A stretch of DNA of 64,000 nucleotides from Kaistella carnis (GTDB lineage: Bacteria; Bacteroidota; Bacteroidia; Flavobacteriales; Weeksellaceae). This document shows positions 35,655 through 45,099 of this stretch, piece by piece; the first letter of the stretch is position 1; each line of letters begins with the position of its first letter. The position numbers and the translations under genes are program-made. The stretch spans positions 124,001 through 188,000 of the forward strand of contig NZ_CP034159.1 in the NCBI RefSeq assembly GCF_003860585.1. The letters are read 5' to 3'. The notes beneath the pieces were generated by a model. That model ran no database searches. It worked only from the letters and a program-made list of their open reading frames with translations, and had not been told where the DNA came from.

Positions 35655-38576
35655 ATGCAAGGAAAAGGACTTATTACGCTGGTTGCGGTTATTCTGGGAC
35701 TTATTTGTCTTAATGAATTGTTACCAACATGGTATGCTGGTAAAATCGAAAAGCAAGCTACTGCTGTTGCGGGAACCAACCCGGTCAAATATCAGGAGGA
35801 AATGGCGAGGCTTTCGAAAGACACTCTGAATCTCGGATTTACAAAATTGTATTATTCCAAAGCAAAGGAGAAAGAAATGAAGTTGGGTCTGGATTTAAAA
35901 GGAGGGATTAACGTTCTTTTAGAAATCAACCAAAGAGATTTGGTGAACGATCTAACCCAATATTCTACAAATCCTATTTTGCTGGAGGCACTCGACAGAA
36001 CCGATAAAGCACAGAAAAATTCGACGAAAAACTACATCGAGAATTTCTTTACCGAATTCGACGCGGTGAATAAAGAGAAAGGAACCAACCTTAAACTTGC
36101 GGATCCGGAAATCTTCGGAAATACCAATCTTACAGAAATTAAATACAACTCGTCTGATGATGAGGTTCGAAATATTATCAGAAGAAAAATAAGTGCTTCC
36201 GAAGGATCTGCTTATGAAGTAATCAGAACGCGTATTGATAAAATGGGCGTAACCCAGCCAAATGTACAGCGTGTTCCGGGAACCGGAAGAATCTCTGTTG
36301 AAATGCCGGGTAGTAAAGATATCGACCGTGTAAAGAAAATGTTGGCGACTTCTGCAAAATTACAGTTTTGGGAAGTGCAGACCGTTCAGGAAGTGATTCC
36401 TTACTTAGAACAATTATCGACTATTGTTCCTTTAAAAGCTGATTCTATTGGTGTTTCTAAAAATGCTAATTTAATGAATATGCTTCAGTTGAACTCTTTG
36501 AGATCAAGTGGCGTAGGAAACATTAAACTTTCAGATACGGCTGCTGTAAATAAAATTTTAAATTCAAAAATTGCGAAAGACCTTCGCCCTGCGAACATTA
36601 AATATACCCAGTTCATGTGGGGTTACAAGCCGGAATCTACCGATCCAAATAATTTAGTTCTTTATGCAATTCGTGGAAACATCAACCAAAAAGCGCCGGT
36701 TGACGGTGCAGTTGAATCTGCGAGAGTAAACTATGACGAACTTGGTAGAGTTGTAGTAGACATGCAAATGGACTCTAAAGGTTCTAAAGAGTGGAAAGCA
36801 ATGACCGCTAAAAACGTGAACAAATCCGTAGCCGTTACATTGGACAATGTAGTTTATACTGCGCCAAACGTGGTTAACGAAATTCCAAACGGTAGAACAC
36901 AGATCTCCGGAAACTTTTCTCAGGAAGAAGCGCAGGATTTAGTAAATGTTCTTGGTGCAGGTAAACTTCCTGCAAGTGCCAAAATCGTTCAGGCAGATGT
37001 TGTTGGACCGTCATTAGGACAGCAATCTATTGATGCAGGGATGCTTTCATTTATTATCGCCTTTTTAGTGATTATCGCTTATATCATTTTCTACTACGGT
37101 GGAGCTGGAGTTTATGCAGTAATCGCAATGGTGATCAACTTATTCTACATCTTCGGAATCATGGATTCTGTAGATGCGACCTTAACTTTGCCTGGTATCG
37201 CGGGTATCGTGCTCTCCATGGCGATGGCGGTGGATACCAACGTAATTATTTATGAAAGAACCAAAGAAGAACTCTTTGCTGGTAAAAATATTCTGGAAGC
37301 GTACAAAGACGGTTTCAAACATGCACTTTCTGCGATTATCGATGGTCACTCAACTACGATTCTAACCGCAATCGTTTTGTATATCTTCGGAACAGGTCCA
37401 ATTAAAGGATTTGCAGTAACATTGATCATCGGTATTCTGATGACCTTCTTTACTTCGGTATTGTTATCAAGAGTAATGATTTTTGCAAGATTGAATAAAG
37501 GAAAAGGCCTATCTGTGTGGACGCCTATGACTAAAAACTTATTTAGAAATGTTTGGATCGACTTTATTGGAAAAAGAAAATATGCCTACATGATTTCTGC
37601 TTTCCTTACCATTGGTAGTTTAATTTCAATTTACGTCAATGGCTTTAAATATGGGATCGACTTTACAGGTGGTCGTAACTATGTCGTGAAATTCGATAAA
37701 CCCGTAGATGCTACTAAGACAGAAGAAGCTTTAATCAAACTATTTGCTACTAAAGATGGAAAACTGTCTGCCGTAGAAGCAAAAACTTTCGGAAGCGGGA
37801 ACCAGTTAAAGATCTCTACCGATTATTTAATTGATGACGAATCTTTGAAAGCCGATCAAACCATCGAGCAAAAATTATATGAAGGATTAAAGGCAGATCT
37901 TCCTGCCGGACTAACTTTGCAGCAATTTAAAGCCGCAGATAATTCTCATGCCGGAATAGTTTCTTCTACGAAAGTAGGACCAACCGTGGCAGATGATATT
38001 CAACGAGGTGGAATGTTAGCGGTAGTCGCTGCATTAGCCGGGATTTTCCTATACATCTTGTTGAGGTTTACGAAATGGCAGTTCTCTTTAGGAGCGATCG
38101 TTGGTTTGGCGCATGATGCCATTATCATCCTCGGAGTTTATTCCTTATTGCACAAGTATATGCCGTTTAATATGGAGATCAATCAGGATTTCATTGCGGC
38201 GATCCTTACGGTGTTGGGGTATTCCATTAATGATACCGTGATTGTATTTGACCGTATACGTGAATATTTACGAGAGAAAAAATCTCTAACATTGGCTGGT
38301 TTATTTGATGATTCAATTTCCAGTACGTTGGGTAGAACCTTCAATACCTCATTTACCACAATCTTGGTTATCTTGGCAATCTTTATCTTCGGTGGGGAAA
38401 ACCTAAGAGGATTTATGTTTGCCTTATTAATAGGGATTGCCTTTGGTACGTATTCCTCCATCTTTGTTTCTTCGGCGATCGCTTACGATTTCTTGAAAGG
38501 AAAAGGAAAAGAAGAAAAACTACATGGTAGAACTTCAGTTGACGTAGAAGTCGTTGACAAAAGAACCAAAAAATAA
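35655..38576 (+). CDS. secDF: Protein translocase subunit SecDF (fused)
   Basis: A 973-residue fusion of SecD and SecF, the form usual in Bacteroidota. It helps complete protein export through SecYEG at the expense of the proton gradient. The SecD half has an N-terminal helix, the signature KLGLDLKGGINVLLEI (about residues 76-91), a large periplasmic domain and a six-helix membrane block (YIIFYYGGAGVYAVI to VMIFARL). The SecF half starts near residue 650 with YGIDFTGGRNYVVKF and has a second block ending FVSSAIAYDFLKG. The conserved membrane Asp/Arg pattern is visible in MAMAVDTNVIIYER and YSINDTVIVFDRIRE. It is monocistronic with a terminator. Confidence 0.96.
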   Translation: MQGKGLITLVAVILGLICLNELLPTWYAGKIEKQATAVAGTNPVKYQEEMARLSKDTLNLGFTKLYYSKAKEKEMKLGLDLKGGINVLLEINQRDLVNDLTQYSTNPILLEALDRTDKAQKNSTKNYIENFFTEFDAVNKEKGTNLKLADPEIFGNTNLTEIKYNSSDDEVRNIIRRKISASEGSAYEVIRTRIDKMGVTQPNVQRVPGTGRISVEMPGSKDIDRVKKMLATSAKLQFWEVQTVQEVIPYLEQLSTIVPLKADSIGVSKNANLMNMLQLNSLRSSGVGNIKLSDTAAVNKILNSKIAKDLRPANIKYTQFMWGYKPESTDPNNLVLYAIRGNINQKAPVDGAVESARVNYDELGRVVVDMQMDSKGSKEWKAMTAKNVNKSVAVTLDNVVYTAPNVVNEIPNGRTQISGNFSQEEAQDLVNVLGAGKLPASAKIVQADVVGPSLGQQSIDAGMLSFIIAFLVIIAYIIFYYGGAGVYAVIAMVINLFYIFGIMDSVDATLTLPGIAGIVLSMAMAVDTNVIIYERTKEELFAGKNILEAYKDGFKHALSAIIDGHSTTILTAIVLYIFGTGPIKGFAVTLIIGILMTFFTSVLLSRVMIFARLNKGKGLSVWTPMTKNLFRNVWIDFIGKRKYAYMISAFLTIGSLISIYVNGFKYGIDFTGGRNYVVKFDKPVDATKTEEALIKLFATKDGKLSAVEAKTFGSGNQLKISTDYLIDDESLKADQTIEQKLYEGLKADLPAGLTLQQFKAADNSHAGIVSSTKVGPTVADDIQRGGMLAVVAALAGIFLYILLRFTKWQFSLGAIVGLAHDAIIILGVYSLLHKYMPFNMEINQDFIAAILTVLGYSINDTVIVFDRIREYLREKKSLTLAGLFDDSISSTLGRTFNTSFTTILVILAIFIFGGENLRGFMFALLIGIAFGTYSSIFVSSAIAYDFLKGKGKEEKLHGRTSVDVEVVDKRTKK

Positions 38577-38598
38577 ATTTTCAACATAAAATTTTTTA

Positions 38599-38627
38599 AT
38601 GTCCTTCGAAAGAGGGACATTTTTTTG
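38599..38627 (+). terminator. Intrinsic terminator of secDF
   Basis: AATGTCC pairs with GGACATT across a nine-base loop and is followed by seven T residues. Confidence 0.75.
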
Positions 38628-38651
38628 TTTAAATGTTTATCGAATATTTTT

Positions 38652-38734
38652 TGGGCAGCTTTTTCCGCCTTCCGCTCCCGCTTTTTTTACTCCACTGCGT
38701 TGCGTAAAAAAGAGCTCCGCTCAAGTCGGGCTGC
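38652..38734 (-). repeat. Structured intergenic element, copy A
   Basis: This 83-base non-coding element runs from GGGCAGC to GGGCTGC, whose ends pair (GCAGC/GCTGC). A central stem pairs the T-run ending in AC at 38681-38690 with GTAAAAAAG at 38704-38712. The flanking words TTCCGCTCCCGC and GAGCTCCGCTCAAGTCGGGCT recur at 59878-59966. On the minus strand it reads AGCCCGACTTGAGCGGAG ... GCGGGAGCGGAA ... AGCTGCC, like copy C at 12551. Coding potential is nil. Confidence 0.7.
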
Positions 38735-38918
38735 AAACCCGATTGTACCCGAAACTTTAGCTAAGAATTAAAATCTAATCGTTTTTCAACTTGTAAATTT
38801 TTCCAACCGAAGTTTCCCAGCCTTTGTGGTAAAAAATACATAATTTAAGTCGCTTACTTTTTAAGAAAGTAAATCTAATTATTAAAAAACCTTACAAAAA
38901 ACTATCTTTACACCCGCA

Positions 38919-40154
38919 ATGGAAAAAAAGAAAAAATCAGCCGCAGTCGGTTTCATATTCATCACGCTCCTTATCGATATTACGGGTTGGGGAATTGTTA
39001 TTCCTGTCGTTCCAAAGCTCATCGAGGAGCTCATCGGAAATTCTGATTTAAGTGTAGCTGCACAATATGGCGGCTGGATTAGTTTTGCCTATGCCGGCAC
39101 ACAGTTTATCTTTGCTTCCGTCTTAGGAGGCTTGAGTGACCGCTTCGGCAGAAGACCCATTATTCTCTTTTCCTTACTCGGCTTTTCTATTAACTTTTTT
39201 ATTCAGGCGATTGCGCCCACGATCTTTTGGCTTTTTGTCGGGCGTATCTTCTCCGGCATAACAGGTGCCAGTATTACAACAGCCAGCGCCTATATTGCCG
39301 ATGTTTCCAATGATGATGACCGCGCAAAAAACTTTGGAATGATCGGCGCAGCTTTTGGCGTCGGTTTTATTATTGGTCCTGTCATCGGCGGATTTCTTGG
39401 GCAGTATGGCGCAAGAGTTCCATTTTACGCGGCCTCAATTTTATGCCTTATTAATTTTCTTTACGGATACTTTATTCTTCCCGAAAGTCTGGATAAAGAA
39501 CACCGTCGCCCTTTCAACTGGCGTCGGGCAAATCCAGTTGGATCATTACTGCAGTTGCGGAAACACCCGGAAATTTTAGGTTTGATATCCACACTGGTGC
39601 TCGTCTACATTGCCGGACATGCCGTGCAAACAAACTGGACCTTCTTTACAATGTACAAATTCGGCTGGAGCGAAAAAGTAGTAGGGCTTTCCCTCGGAGT
39701 TGTCGGTTTGATGGCGGCTTTTGTACAGGGTTATTTGATTCGTTTGATACAGCCAAGATTGGGCAATGAGCGAACCATTGTGTACGGACTTTCATTATAC
39801 GCCGTTGGGATGATTCTTTTCGCCTTTGCCAGTGAGAGCTGGATGATGTTTGCCTTTCTTGTTCCTTACGGCTTAGGCGGAATTGCCGGACCTGCTTTAC
39901 AATCGGTCATATCAGCCCAGGTTCCTAAAAATGAGCAGGGCGAATTACAGGGAGCGCTCGCCAGTCTTATAAGTTTTACTGCCATTATTGGCCCGCCTTT
40001 AATGACGAATACCTTTTATTATTTTACCCATGATTCCGCCCCATTTAAATTTGCCGGCGCGCCTTTTTTTCTCGGATTTGTTTTGATGGCGATTAGCGTG
40101 ATTTTGGTTTACCGTTTATTTCCCCGGAAAAAAAAGGAGCTAAACAAACCTTAA
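38919..40154 (+). CDS. MFS transporter, TetA-like (TCR/Tet family)
   Basis: A 411-residue twelve-helix major facilitator of the drug:H+ antiporter type. The first helix contains [18 protein letters not shown], the loop 2-3 signature is [16 protein letters not shown] and the motif C region of helix 5 is [19 protein letters not shown], all typical of tetracycline-efflux-like proteins. Chromosomal members in this group are usually called Tet family without proof of tetracycline transport. It lies alone downstream of the structured repeat. No repressor gene is adjacent. Confidence 0.88.
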   Translation: MEKKKKSAAVGFIFITLLIDITGWGIVIPVVPKLIEELIGNSDLSVAAQYGGWISFAYAGTQFIFASVLGGLSDRFGRRPIILFSLLGFSINFFIQAIAPTIFWLFVGRIFSGITGASITTASAYIADVSNDDDRAKNFGMIGAAFGVGFIIGPVIGGFLGQYGARVPFYAASILCLINFLYGYFILPESLDKEHRRPFNWRRANPVGSLLQLRKHPEILGLISTLVLVYIAGHAVQTNWTFFTMYKFGWSEKVVGLSLGVVGLMAAFVQGYLIRLIQPRLGNERTIVYGLSLYAVGMILFAFASESWMMFAFLVPYGLGGIAGPALQSVISAQVPKNEQGELQGALASLISFTAIIGPPLMTNTFYYFTHDSAPFKFAGAPFFLGFVLMAISVILVYRLFPRKKKELNKP

Positions 40155-40293
40155 TTTTAAATGCAAAACTTTATTGCAGAAATTCCCGTAAACAAGTAAG
40201 TTAACTCGAAGACATTTTTTTATTTGGTGTTATTTTAATGATAATATGATAAAAAATGAAAATCCATACCATAAACTTTTGTAATTTTGAACC

Positions 40294-40617
40294 ATGGAAT
40301 TAAGCTTAGGTGAAATGCTGTTGATTGCAGTGGCAATCGTGGTCTTGTTCGGACCTGATAAATTACCGCAGATTGCGCGTGATTTGGGGCAGGGTGTACG
40401 CAAAATGCGTGGAGCCATGGAAGATGTAAAATCTGAAATCCTTAAGGAAACTGATAATCCGGTGTCCGAAATTAAAAGAGAAATTGATAAGGTTAAAAAG
40501 GCGGCGCAAGATTTTAATCCAATGGCAGATTTAGAAAAAGAAGCCCTTGCCCGAAGAGAAGAACCAAGAATGGACCTTTCAGAAAACGAAGCTCACGAGG
40601 GTCCCGTAAGCAGATAA
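40294..40617 (+). CDS. tatA: Twin-arginine translocase subunit TatA/TatB family
   Basis: A 107-residue Tat component. The single N-terminal transmembrane helix (LGEMLLIAVAIVVLFGPDKLPQI) carries the FGP hinge, and an amphipathic helix follows (ARDLGQGVRKMRGAMEDVKSEI). A hydrophilic tail completes it. In the membrane it would form, with TatC, the pore for folded Tat substrates. The FGPDKLP and long tail leave TatA versus TatB function open, as is usual in Bacteroidota. It is followed one base later by the PAP2 gene. TatC is not in this window. Confidence 0.92.
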   Translation: MELSLGEMLLIAVAIVVLFGPDKLPQIARDLGQGVRKMRGAMEDVKSEILKETDNPVSEIKREIDKVKKAAQDFNPMADLEKEALARREEPRMDLSENEAHEGPVSR

Positions 40618-40618
40618 T

Positions 40619-41200
40619 ATGTACGAAATCATTCAGGAAGACAAATCGTTATTTCTTTATCTCAACAATTTGGGGAGTCAGACCTTTGATCAGTTTTGGA
40701 TTATGATTTCTTCAACTTGGATCTGGGTTCCGCTCTATATCATCTTTCTCTATCTGCTTTTTAAAAATTACAAAGTCCGTAATCTGGTATTTATTCTAAT
40801 CTTTATCGCTTTAGGAGTAACCGTTTCTGATCAGCTGGCGGGAATTTTTAAAACGGGTATTGCACGTTTTCGGCCCTGTCACGATGAAAGTCTTACCGGA
40901 TTAATGCGTGCTGTAAAATGTGGAGGCCAGTTTGGGTTTTATTCCAGTCATGCGTCCAATACTTTTTTCATTGCCAATTTTATGAGCTTATTGCTTTATA
41001 AGAAATATAAATGGCTGCCTTACTTTCTATTTTTGTGGGCAATGATCGTGTCTTATAGCCGTATTTATTTGGGAGTTCATTTTCCTTTTGACATTTTAAT
41101 GGGTGCTGCAATGGGCTTCTTTCTTGGTGGTTTATTTGGCTCTTTATCTTTAAAAGTCATTTATAAGCAGAATAATTCTGCTCCCACTGCTGGCTTATAA
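40619..41200 (+). CDS. PAP2 family phosphatase
   Basis: A 193-residue inner-membrane phosphatase with about five to six helices. The three motifs of the acid phosphatase/lipid phosphatase family are visible: KTGIARFRP, SSHASNTF and SRIYLGVHFPFD, holding the catalytic His and nucleophile His. Possible substrates are undecaprenyl diphosphate or phosphatidate-type lipids; which is not decided. It is almost joined to tatA and probably co-transcribed. Confidence 0.9.
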   Translation: MYEIIQEDKSLFLYLNNLGSQTFDQFWIMISSTWIWVPLYIIFLYLLFKNYKVRNLVFILIFIALGVTVSDQLAGIFKTGIARFRPCHDESLTGLMRAVKCGGQFGFYSSHASNTFFIANFMSLLLYKKYKWLPYFLFLWAMIVSYSRIYLGVHFPFDILMGAAMGFFLGGLFGSLSLKVIYKQNNSAPTAGL

Positions 41201-41281
41201 ATTTCTTTTTCTTACATAAAATTTCAAACTTTACTTTGGTCAAAACTTATATTGACCATCAAATGCCTCCTATCTTTTTTA

Positions 41282-41289
41282 TATCTTTG
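41282..41289 (+). promoter_or_regulatory. Putative -7 element of polA
   Basis: TATCTTTG followed by C lies 5 bases before the polA ATG, which would give a very short leader. Confidence 0.45.
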
Positions 41290-41294
41290 CTTCT

Positions 41295-44126
41295 ATGTCA
41301 GAAAACAACGATAAACGTCTTTTCCTCATCGATGCGTATGCGATGATTTTCCGTGGATATTATGCTTTAATTAGAAGTCCGCGTGTTACAAGCACCGGAA
41401 TTGATACCTCCGCAATTTTTGGTTTCACCAACTCTTTAATTGAATTAATCCGTCGTGAAAAACCGACGCATCTTGCTGTCGTTTTTGATGTTGGTCAGGC
41501 TAGTGTCCGTACCGAAGATTTCGCTGATTATAAAGCGAACCGAAGCGAAACTCCCGAAGCGATTAAATTAGCCATTCCTTATATTCATCGAATTTTAGAA
41601 GCCATGCACGTTCCTATTTTAGGCTTAGAAGGCTATGAAGCCGATGACTTGATAGGAACCCTTTCTGTAAAAGCAGAAAAAGAAGGGTACGAAGTTTTTA
41701 TGGTGACACCAGATAAAGATTTTGCGCAATTGGTTACCGATCGTGTAAAAATTTATAAACCTGGTTTGAAAGGGGCCGAATTTGAAATTTTAGGCGTTGA
41801 AGAAGTCAAAGCGAAATATGAAATTGAAGATCCAAAACAGGTTATTGATTTCCTTGCAATGATGGGCGACGCCGTTGATAATATTCCAGGCTTGGAAGGC
41901 GTGGGAGAAAAAACAGCCAAGAAGTTTCTGAAGGAATACGGGAGCATTGAAAATCTTTTGGCAAACACAGCAGATTTAAAAGGAAAGTTGAAAGAAAAAG
42001 TAGAAAACTCTGCAGAACGTGGAATCCTTTCCAAAAAATTAGCGACGATTATTTGCGATGCACCGATTGAGTTTCATCAGGAACAATATGATCTAGATAC
42101 GCCTGATTTCGAGAAAGTAAAAGAGGTTTTCGATGAAATTGAATTCCGACGTTTATACGAAAACTTATATCGTGCGTTCGCTCCAGCAAATGAAAGTGTA
42201 AATTCTAATGTAAAACCATCACTTTCAAACCCTCAGCCTGCAAAAGGTGGGAATCAATCCATGCAACTCGATTTGTTTGCCAACTTTGAAGAATTAGATC
42301 AGGCCACCACGACCAAAGAAACTGCTTTTGATAATGATCATTTGTACCAGTACATCGATTCGCCCAAAGCGCAATATATTTTTGTTCAGAATTTAATGAC
42401 TCAAAAGGCAGTGTCTTTCGATACCGAAACCACGTCTTTAGATGAAATGGAAGCCGAATTAATCGGACTGAGTTTCTCCTATAAAAATGGCTTAGCCTAT
42501 TATATTCCGTTATCAGAAAAGCGCGAGGAAGTTTTAGAAACCTTAGAAATTTTCCGTCCCTTCTTTGAGAAAGAGGATGTTTTAAAAATTGGTCACAATA
42601 TAAAATTTGATTTCAAAGTTTTAAAACAATACGGCATTACCGTTGAAGGATTGCTTTTCGACACGATGATTGCGCATTATTTACTTAATCCGGATGGTCG
42701 GCACGTGATGGAATATCTTTCTGAAATGTATTTGAATTACAAACCAATTTCTCTGGAATCTTTGGTTGGTAAGAAAGGAAAAAATCAAGGGAATTTGCGT
42801 TCAGTTTCTTTAGCAGAGCAAACAGAATATGCGAGCGAAGATGCTGACTTGGCTTTCCGTCTTTATCAGGTTTTTGCACCACAATTAAAAAAGGAAAATC
42901 TGGAAGATTTATTTTTTAAAGTTGAAATGCCTTTAATGAAAGTTCTTGCCAAAATGGAATTGGAAGGAATTGCGCTTGATAAAAAATGGTTGAAGCAGGA
43001 AAGTATCGATTTAGAAAACGATTTGCGCCAATTGGAGAAAACGATTTTTGAACTTTCGGGCGAAGAATTTAATATGAATTCTCCGAAACAATTGGGTGAA
43101 GTTTTATTTGAAAAAATGCAGTTGGATCCAAAAGCGAAGAAAACAAAATCTGGCCAATACGCAACTTCCGAAGATATTTTACAAAAATTATCTTCCAAGC
43201 ACGAAATCATTAAACATATTTTAGAATACCGAACTTATCAGAAACTAAAATCCACTTACGTTGATGCTTTGCCTCTGCAGATTGATAAAAACGATCACCG
43301 TGTTCATACCAATTTTTCACAGACGACTGCAGCAACCGGACGTTTAGCAAGTGTAAATCCGAATTTACAGAATATCCCAATCCGGACTTTACGTGGACAA
43401 CAGATTCGTGGCGCTTTTGTCGCTAATCCGGGAAATAAATTAATTGCAGCGGATTATTCTCAAATTGAATTGCGTTTAATTGCAGCAATTTCAGAAGAAG
43501 AGAATATGATCAAAGCCTTTCAAAACGGTGAAGATATTCACGCTTCTACGGCCTCGAAATTATTTAATATTCCTTTAGAAGAAGTTACGAAAACCCAACG
43601 TTCACAAGCAAAGACAGTAAATTTCGGAATTTTGTATGGTCAAGGTGCTTTTGCTTTAGCCGAACAAACCGGACTTTCCAGAAAAGAAGCCAAGGAAATG
43701 ATCGAATCTTATTTCGAAACCTATCCGAATTTGAAAAAGTACATGGCCAATCAGGTCGTGAAAGCGCAGGAAATGGGTTATGTTGAAACGATTTTAAATA
43801 GAAAAAGACATTTAAAAGATATCAATTCAGCCAACTTTGTCGTTAAAGCACACGCCGAAAGAAATGCTGTAAATGCACCAATTCAGGGAAGTGCAGCCGA
43901 TGTTATTAAACTTGCGATGATCAAGATTGATGAGCAACTCACCAAACAGAATTTAAAAACGAAAATGCTTTTGCAGGTTCATGATGAATTGGTGTTTGAA
44001 GCGCCGGAAGAAGAATTAGAAATCGTAACCGCTTTAATTAAAAAGGAAATGGAATCTGCTTATGAAACCACCGTTCCTTTATTAGTCGAAGTTGGAGTAG
44101 GAGATAACTGGTTGGAAGCGCATTAG
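41295..44126 (+). CDS. polA: DNA polymerase I
   Basis: A 943-residue polymerase with all three domains. Residues 1-300 are the 5'-3' exonuclease (LIDAYAMIFRGYYAL, EGYEADDLIGTL, GDAVDNIPGLEGVGEKTA). About 360-550 is the proofreading exonuclease with its acidic residues kept: SFDTETTSLD (Asp376 region), GHNIKFDFKVL and YASEDADLAFRL. The rest is the polymerase, with motif A ADYSQIELRLIAA (Asp720), the O helix KTVNFGILYGQGAFAL and motif C QVHDELVFE (Asp897). It fills gaps after primer removal and in excision repair. Length and residues are normal, and it is transcribed alone. Confidence 0.97.
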   Translation: MSENNDKRLFLIDAYAMIFRGYYALIRSPRVTSTGIDTSAIFGFTNSLIELIRREKPTHLAVVFDVGQASVRTEDFADYKANRSETPEAIKLAIPYIHRILEAMHVPILGLEGYEADDLIGTLSVKAEKEGYEVFMVTPDKDFAQLVTDRVKIYKPGLKGAEFEILGVEEVKAKYEIEDPKQVIDFLAMMGDAVDNIPGLEGVGEKTAKKFLKEYGSIENLLANTADLKGKLKEKVENSAERGILSKKLATIICDAPIEFHQEQYDLDTPDFEKVKEVFDEIEFRRLYENLYRAFAPANESVNSNVKPSLSNPQPAKGGNQSMQLDLFANFEELDQATTTKETAFDNDHLYQYIDSPKAQYIFVQNLMTQKAVSFDTETTSLDEMEAELIGLSFSYKNGLAYYIPLSEKREEVLETLEIFRPFFEKEDVLKIGHNIKFDFKVLKQYGITVEGLLFDTMIAHYLLNPDGRHVMEYLSEMYLNYKPISLESLVGKKGKNQGNLRSVSLAEQTEYASEDADLAFRLYQVFAPQLKKENLEDLFFKVEMPLMKVLAKMELEGIALDKKWLKQESIDLENDLRQLEKTIFELSGEEFNMNSPKQLGEVLFEKMQLDPKAKKTKSGQYATSEDILQKLSSKHEIIKHILEYRTYQKLKSTYVDALPLQIDKNDHRVHTNFSQTTAATGRLASVNPNLQNIPIRTLRGQQIRGAFVANPGNKLIAADYSQIELRLIAAISEEENMIKAFQNGEDIHASTASKLFNIPLEEVTKTQRSQAKTVNFGILYGQGAFALAEQTGLSRKEAKEMIESYFETYPNLKKYMANQVVKAQEMGYVETILNRKRHLKDINSANFVVKAHAERNAVNAPIQGSAADVIKLAMIKIDEQLTKQNLKTKMLLQVHDELVFEAPEEELEIVTALIKKEMESAYETTVPLLVEVGVGDNWLEAH

Positions 44127-44140
44127 TAATTTTAAAAATT

Positions 44141-44190
44141 GCGAACCCGAAGGGTTCAATGTTAATAACCAGTGGTGAAACCAGTGGAGA
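44141..44190. repeat. Double-hairpin REP-like element
   Basis: GAACCC-GAA-GGGTTC (44143-44157) forms a tight 6-bp hairpin, and 11 bases later CCAGTGG-TGAAA-CCAGTGG (44169-44187) forms a second with one central mismatch. The order hairpin, AATGTTAATAA-type spacer, hairpin with TGAAA loop, matches a palindromic repeat that I recall as common between genes in Bacteroidota. It fills the gap between polA and the glycosyltransferase gene. Confidence 0.6.
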
Positions 44191-44212
44191 CAATAAGGAA
44201 AAAATATAAAAG

Positions 44213-45091
44213 TTGAAATTCCTCATCATCATTCCCACGCACAACGAAGAGAAGAATATTCTTTTCACTTTGAAATCTTTGCAACAGCAGACTTTTCAGG
44301 ATTATTTCTGCGTAATAGTTAATGATGGTTCTACAGATAAAACCAGAGAAACTGTTGAGGATTTTGTTAAAGATAATTCAAAATTTAAACTGAAGAATTT
44401 AGAATTATCAAAGCATGAACCTGGCGCCAAAGTAGTTCGTACATTTAATAAAGGTTTGGAGTCTGTAGATTTAAACAAATTTGATATCATTTGTAAATTC
44501 GATGCAGATATTATTTTTCCTTCAGATTATTTAAAGAAAGTCAATCAGGTTTATGAAACGCAACCAAAAGCCGGAATGGTTTCCGGGATTGTTAAAATAA
44601 AGAAATCCATTTTTGAAAAATCTTTGGTCTTTGATTTTCAAGATGAAAAACGCCAATGGATCTATGAAAATATATCTTCTAAAAACCATATTCGGGGACC
44701 TATAAAATCCTATCGTAAAGAATGTTTTCAGGATATGAAGGGATTGCGCTCGGTTTTAGGTTGGGATAATATCGATGTAATGTTGGCCAAGAAAAATGGG
44801 TGGGAAACTGTTACCATTAAAGATTTATGGGTGAAGCATTTACGCCCTACAGCTTATCAATATAAAAATCAGAAAGCCGAAAAACTTGGGGAATATTTTT
44901 ATAATATCGGTTTGAATCTACCTTTAGCAATAATTTCTTCCGGGAAATCATCAGTAAAAAATAAATCGGTTTCGGAATTTTTTACGACCATGAAATCTTT
45001 TTTAAAACAAAAAGGAAAAAAGGAATTGTCAAAGGAAGAAATAAAATATATCAGAAATTTACGCTGGCAACAGATGTTCAACAGAAAATAA
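44213..45091 (+). CDS. Glycosyltransferase family 2
   Basis: A 292-residue GT-A type glycosyltransferase starting at TTG. The nucleotide-sugar site begins LIIIPTHNEEKNILFTLKSL with VIVNDGSTDKT, and the metal-binding motif is CKFDADIIFP (about residue 103). HIRGPIKSYRKECF and LGWDNIDVML mark the acceptor part. It would add a sugar to a cell-surface polysaccharide or glycolipid; acceptor unknown. The amidohydrolase starts 9 bases later, so they are probably in one transcript with the next glycosyltransferase. Confidence 0.9.
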   Translation: MKFLIIIPTHNEEKNILFTLKSLQQQTFQDYFCVIVNDGSTDKTRETVEDFVKDNSKFKLKNLELSKHEPGAKVVRTFNKGLESVDLNKFDIICKFDADIIFPSDYLKKVNQVYETQPKAGMVSGIVKIKKSIFEKSLVFDFQDEKRQWIYENISSKNHIRGPIKSYRKECFQDMKGLRSVLGWDNIDVMLAKKNGWETVTIKDLWVKHLRPTAYQYKNQKAEKLGEYFYNIGLNLPLAIISSGKSSVKNKSVSEFFTTMKSFLKQKGKKELSKEEIKYIRNLRWQQMFNRK

Positions 45092-45099
45092 AAAGCAAC

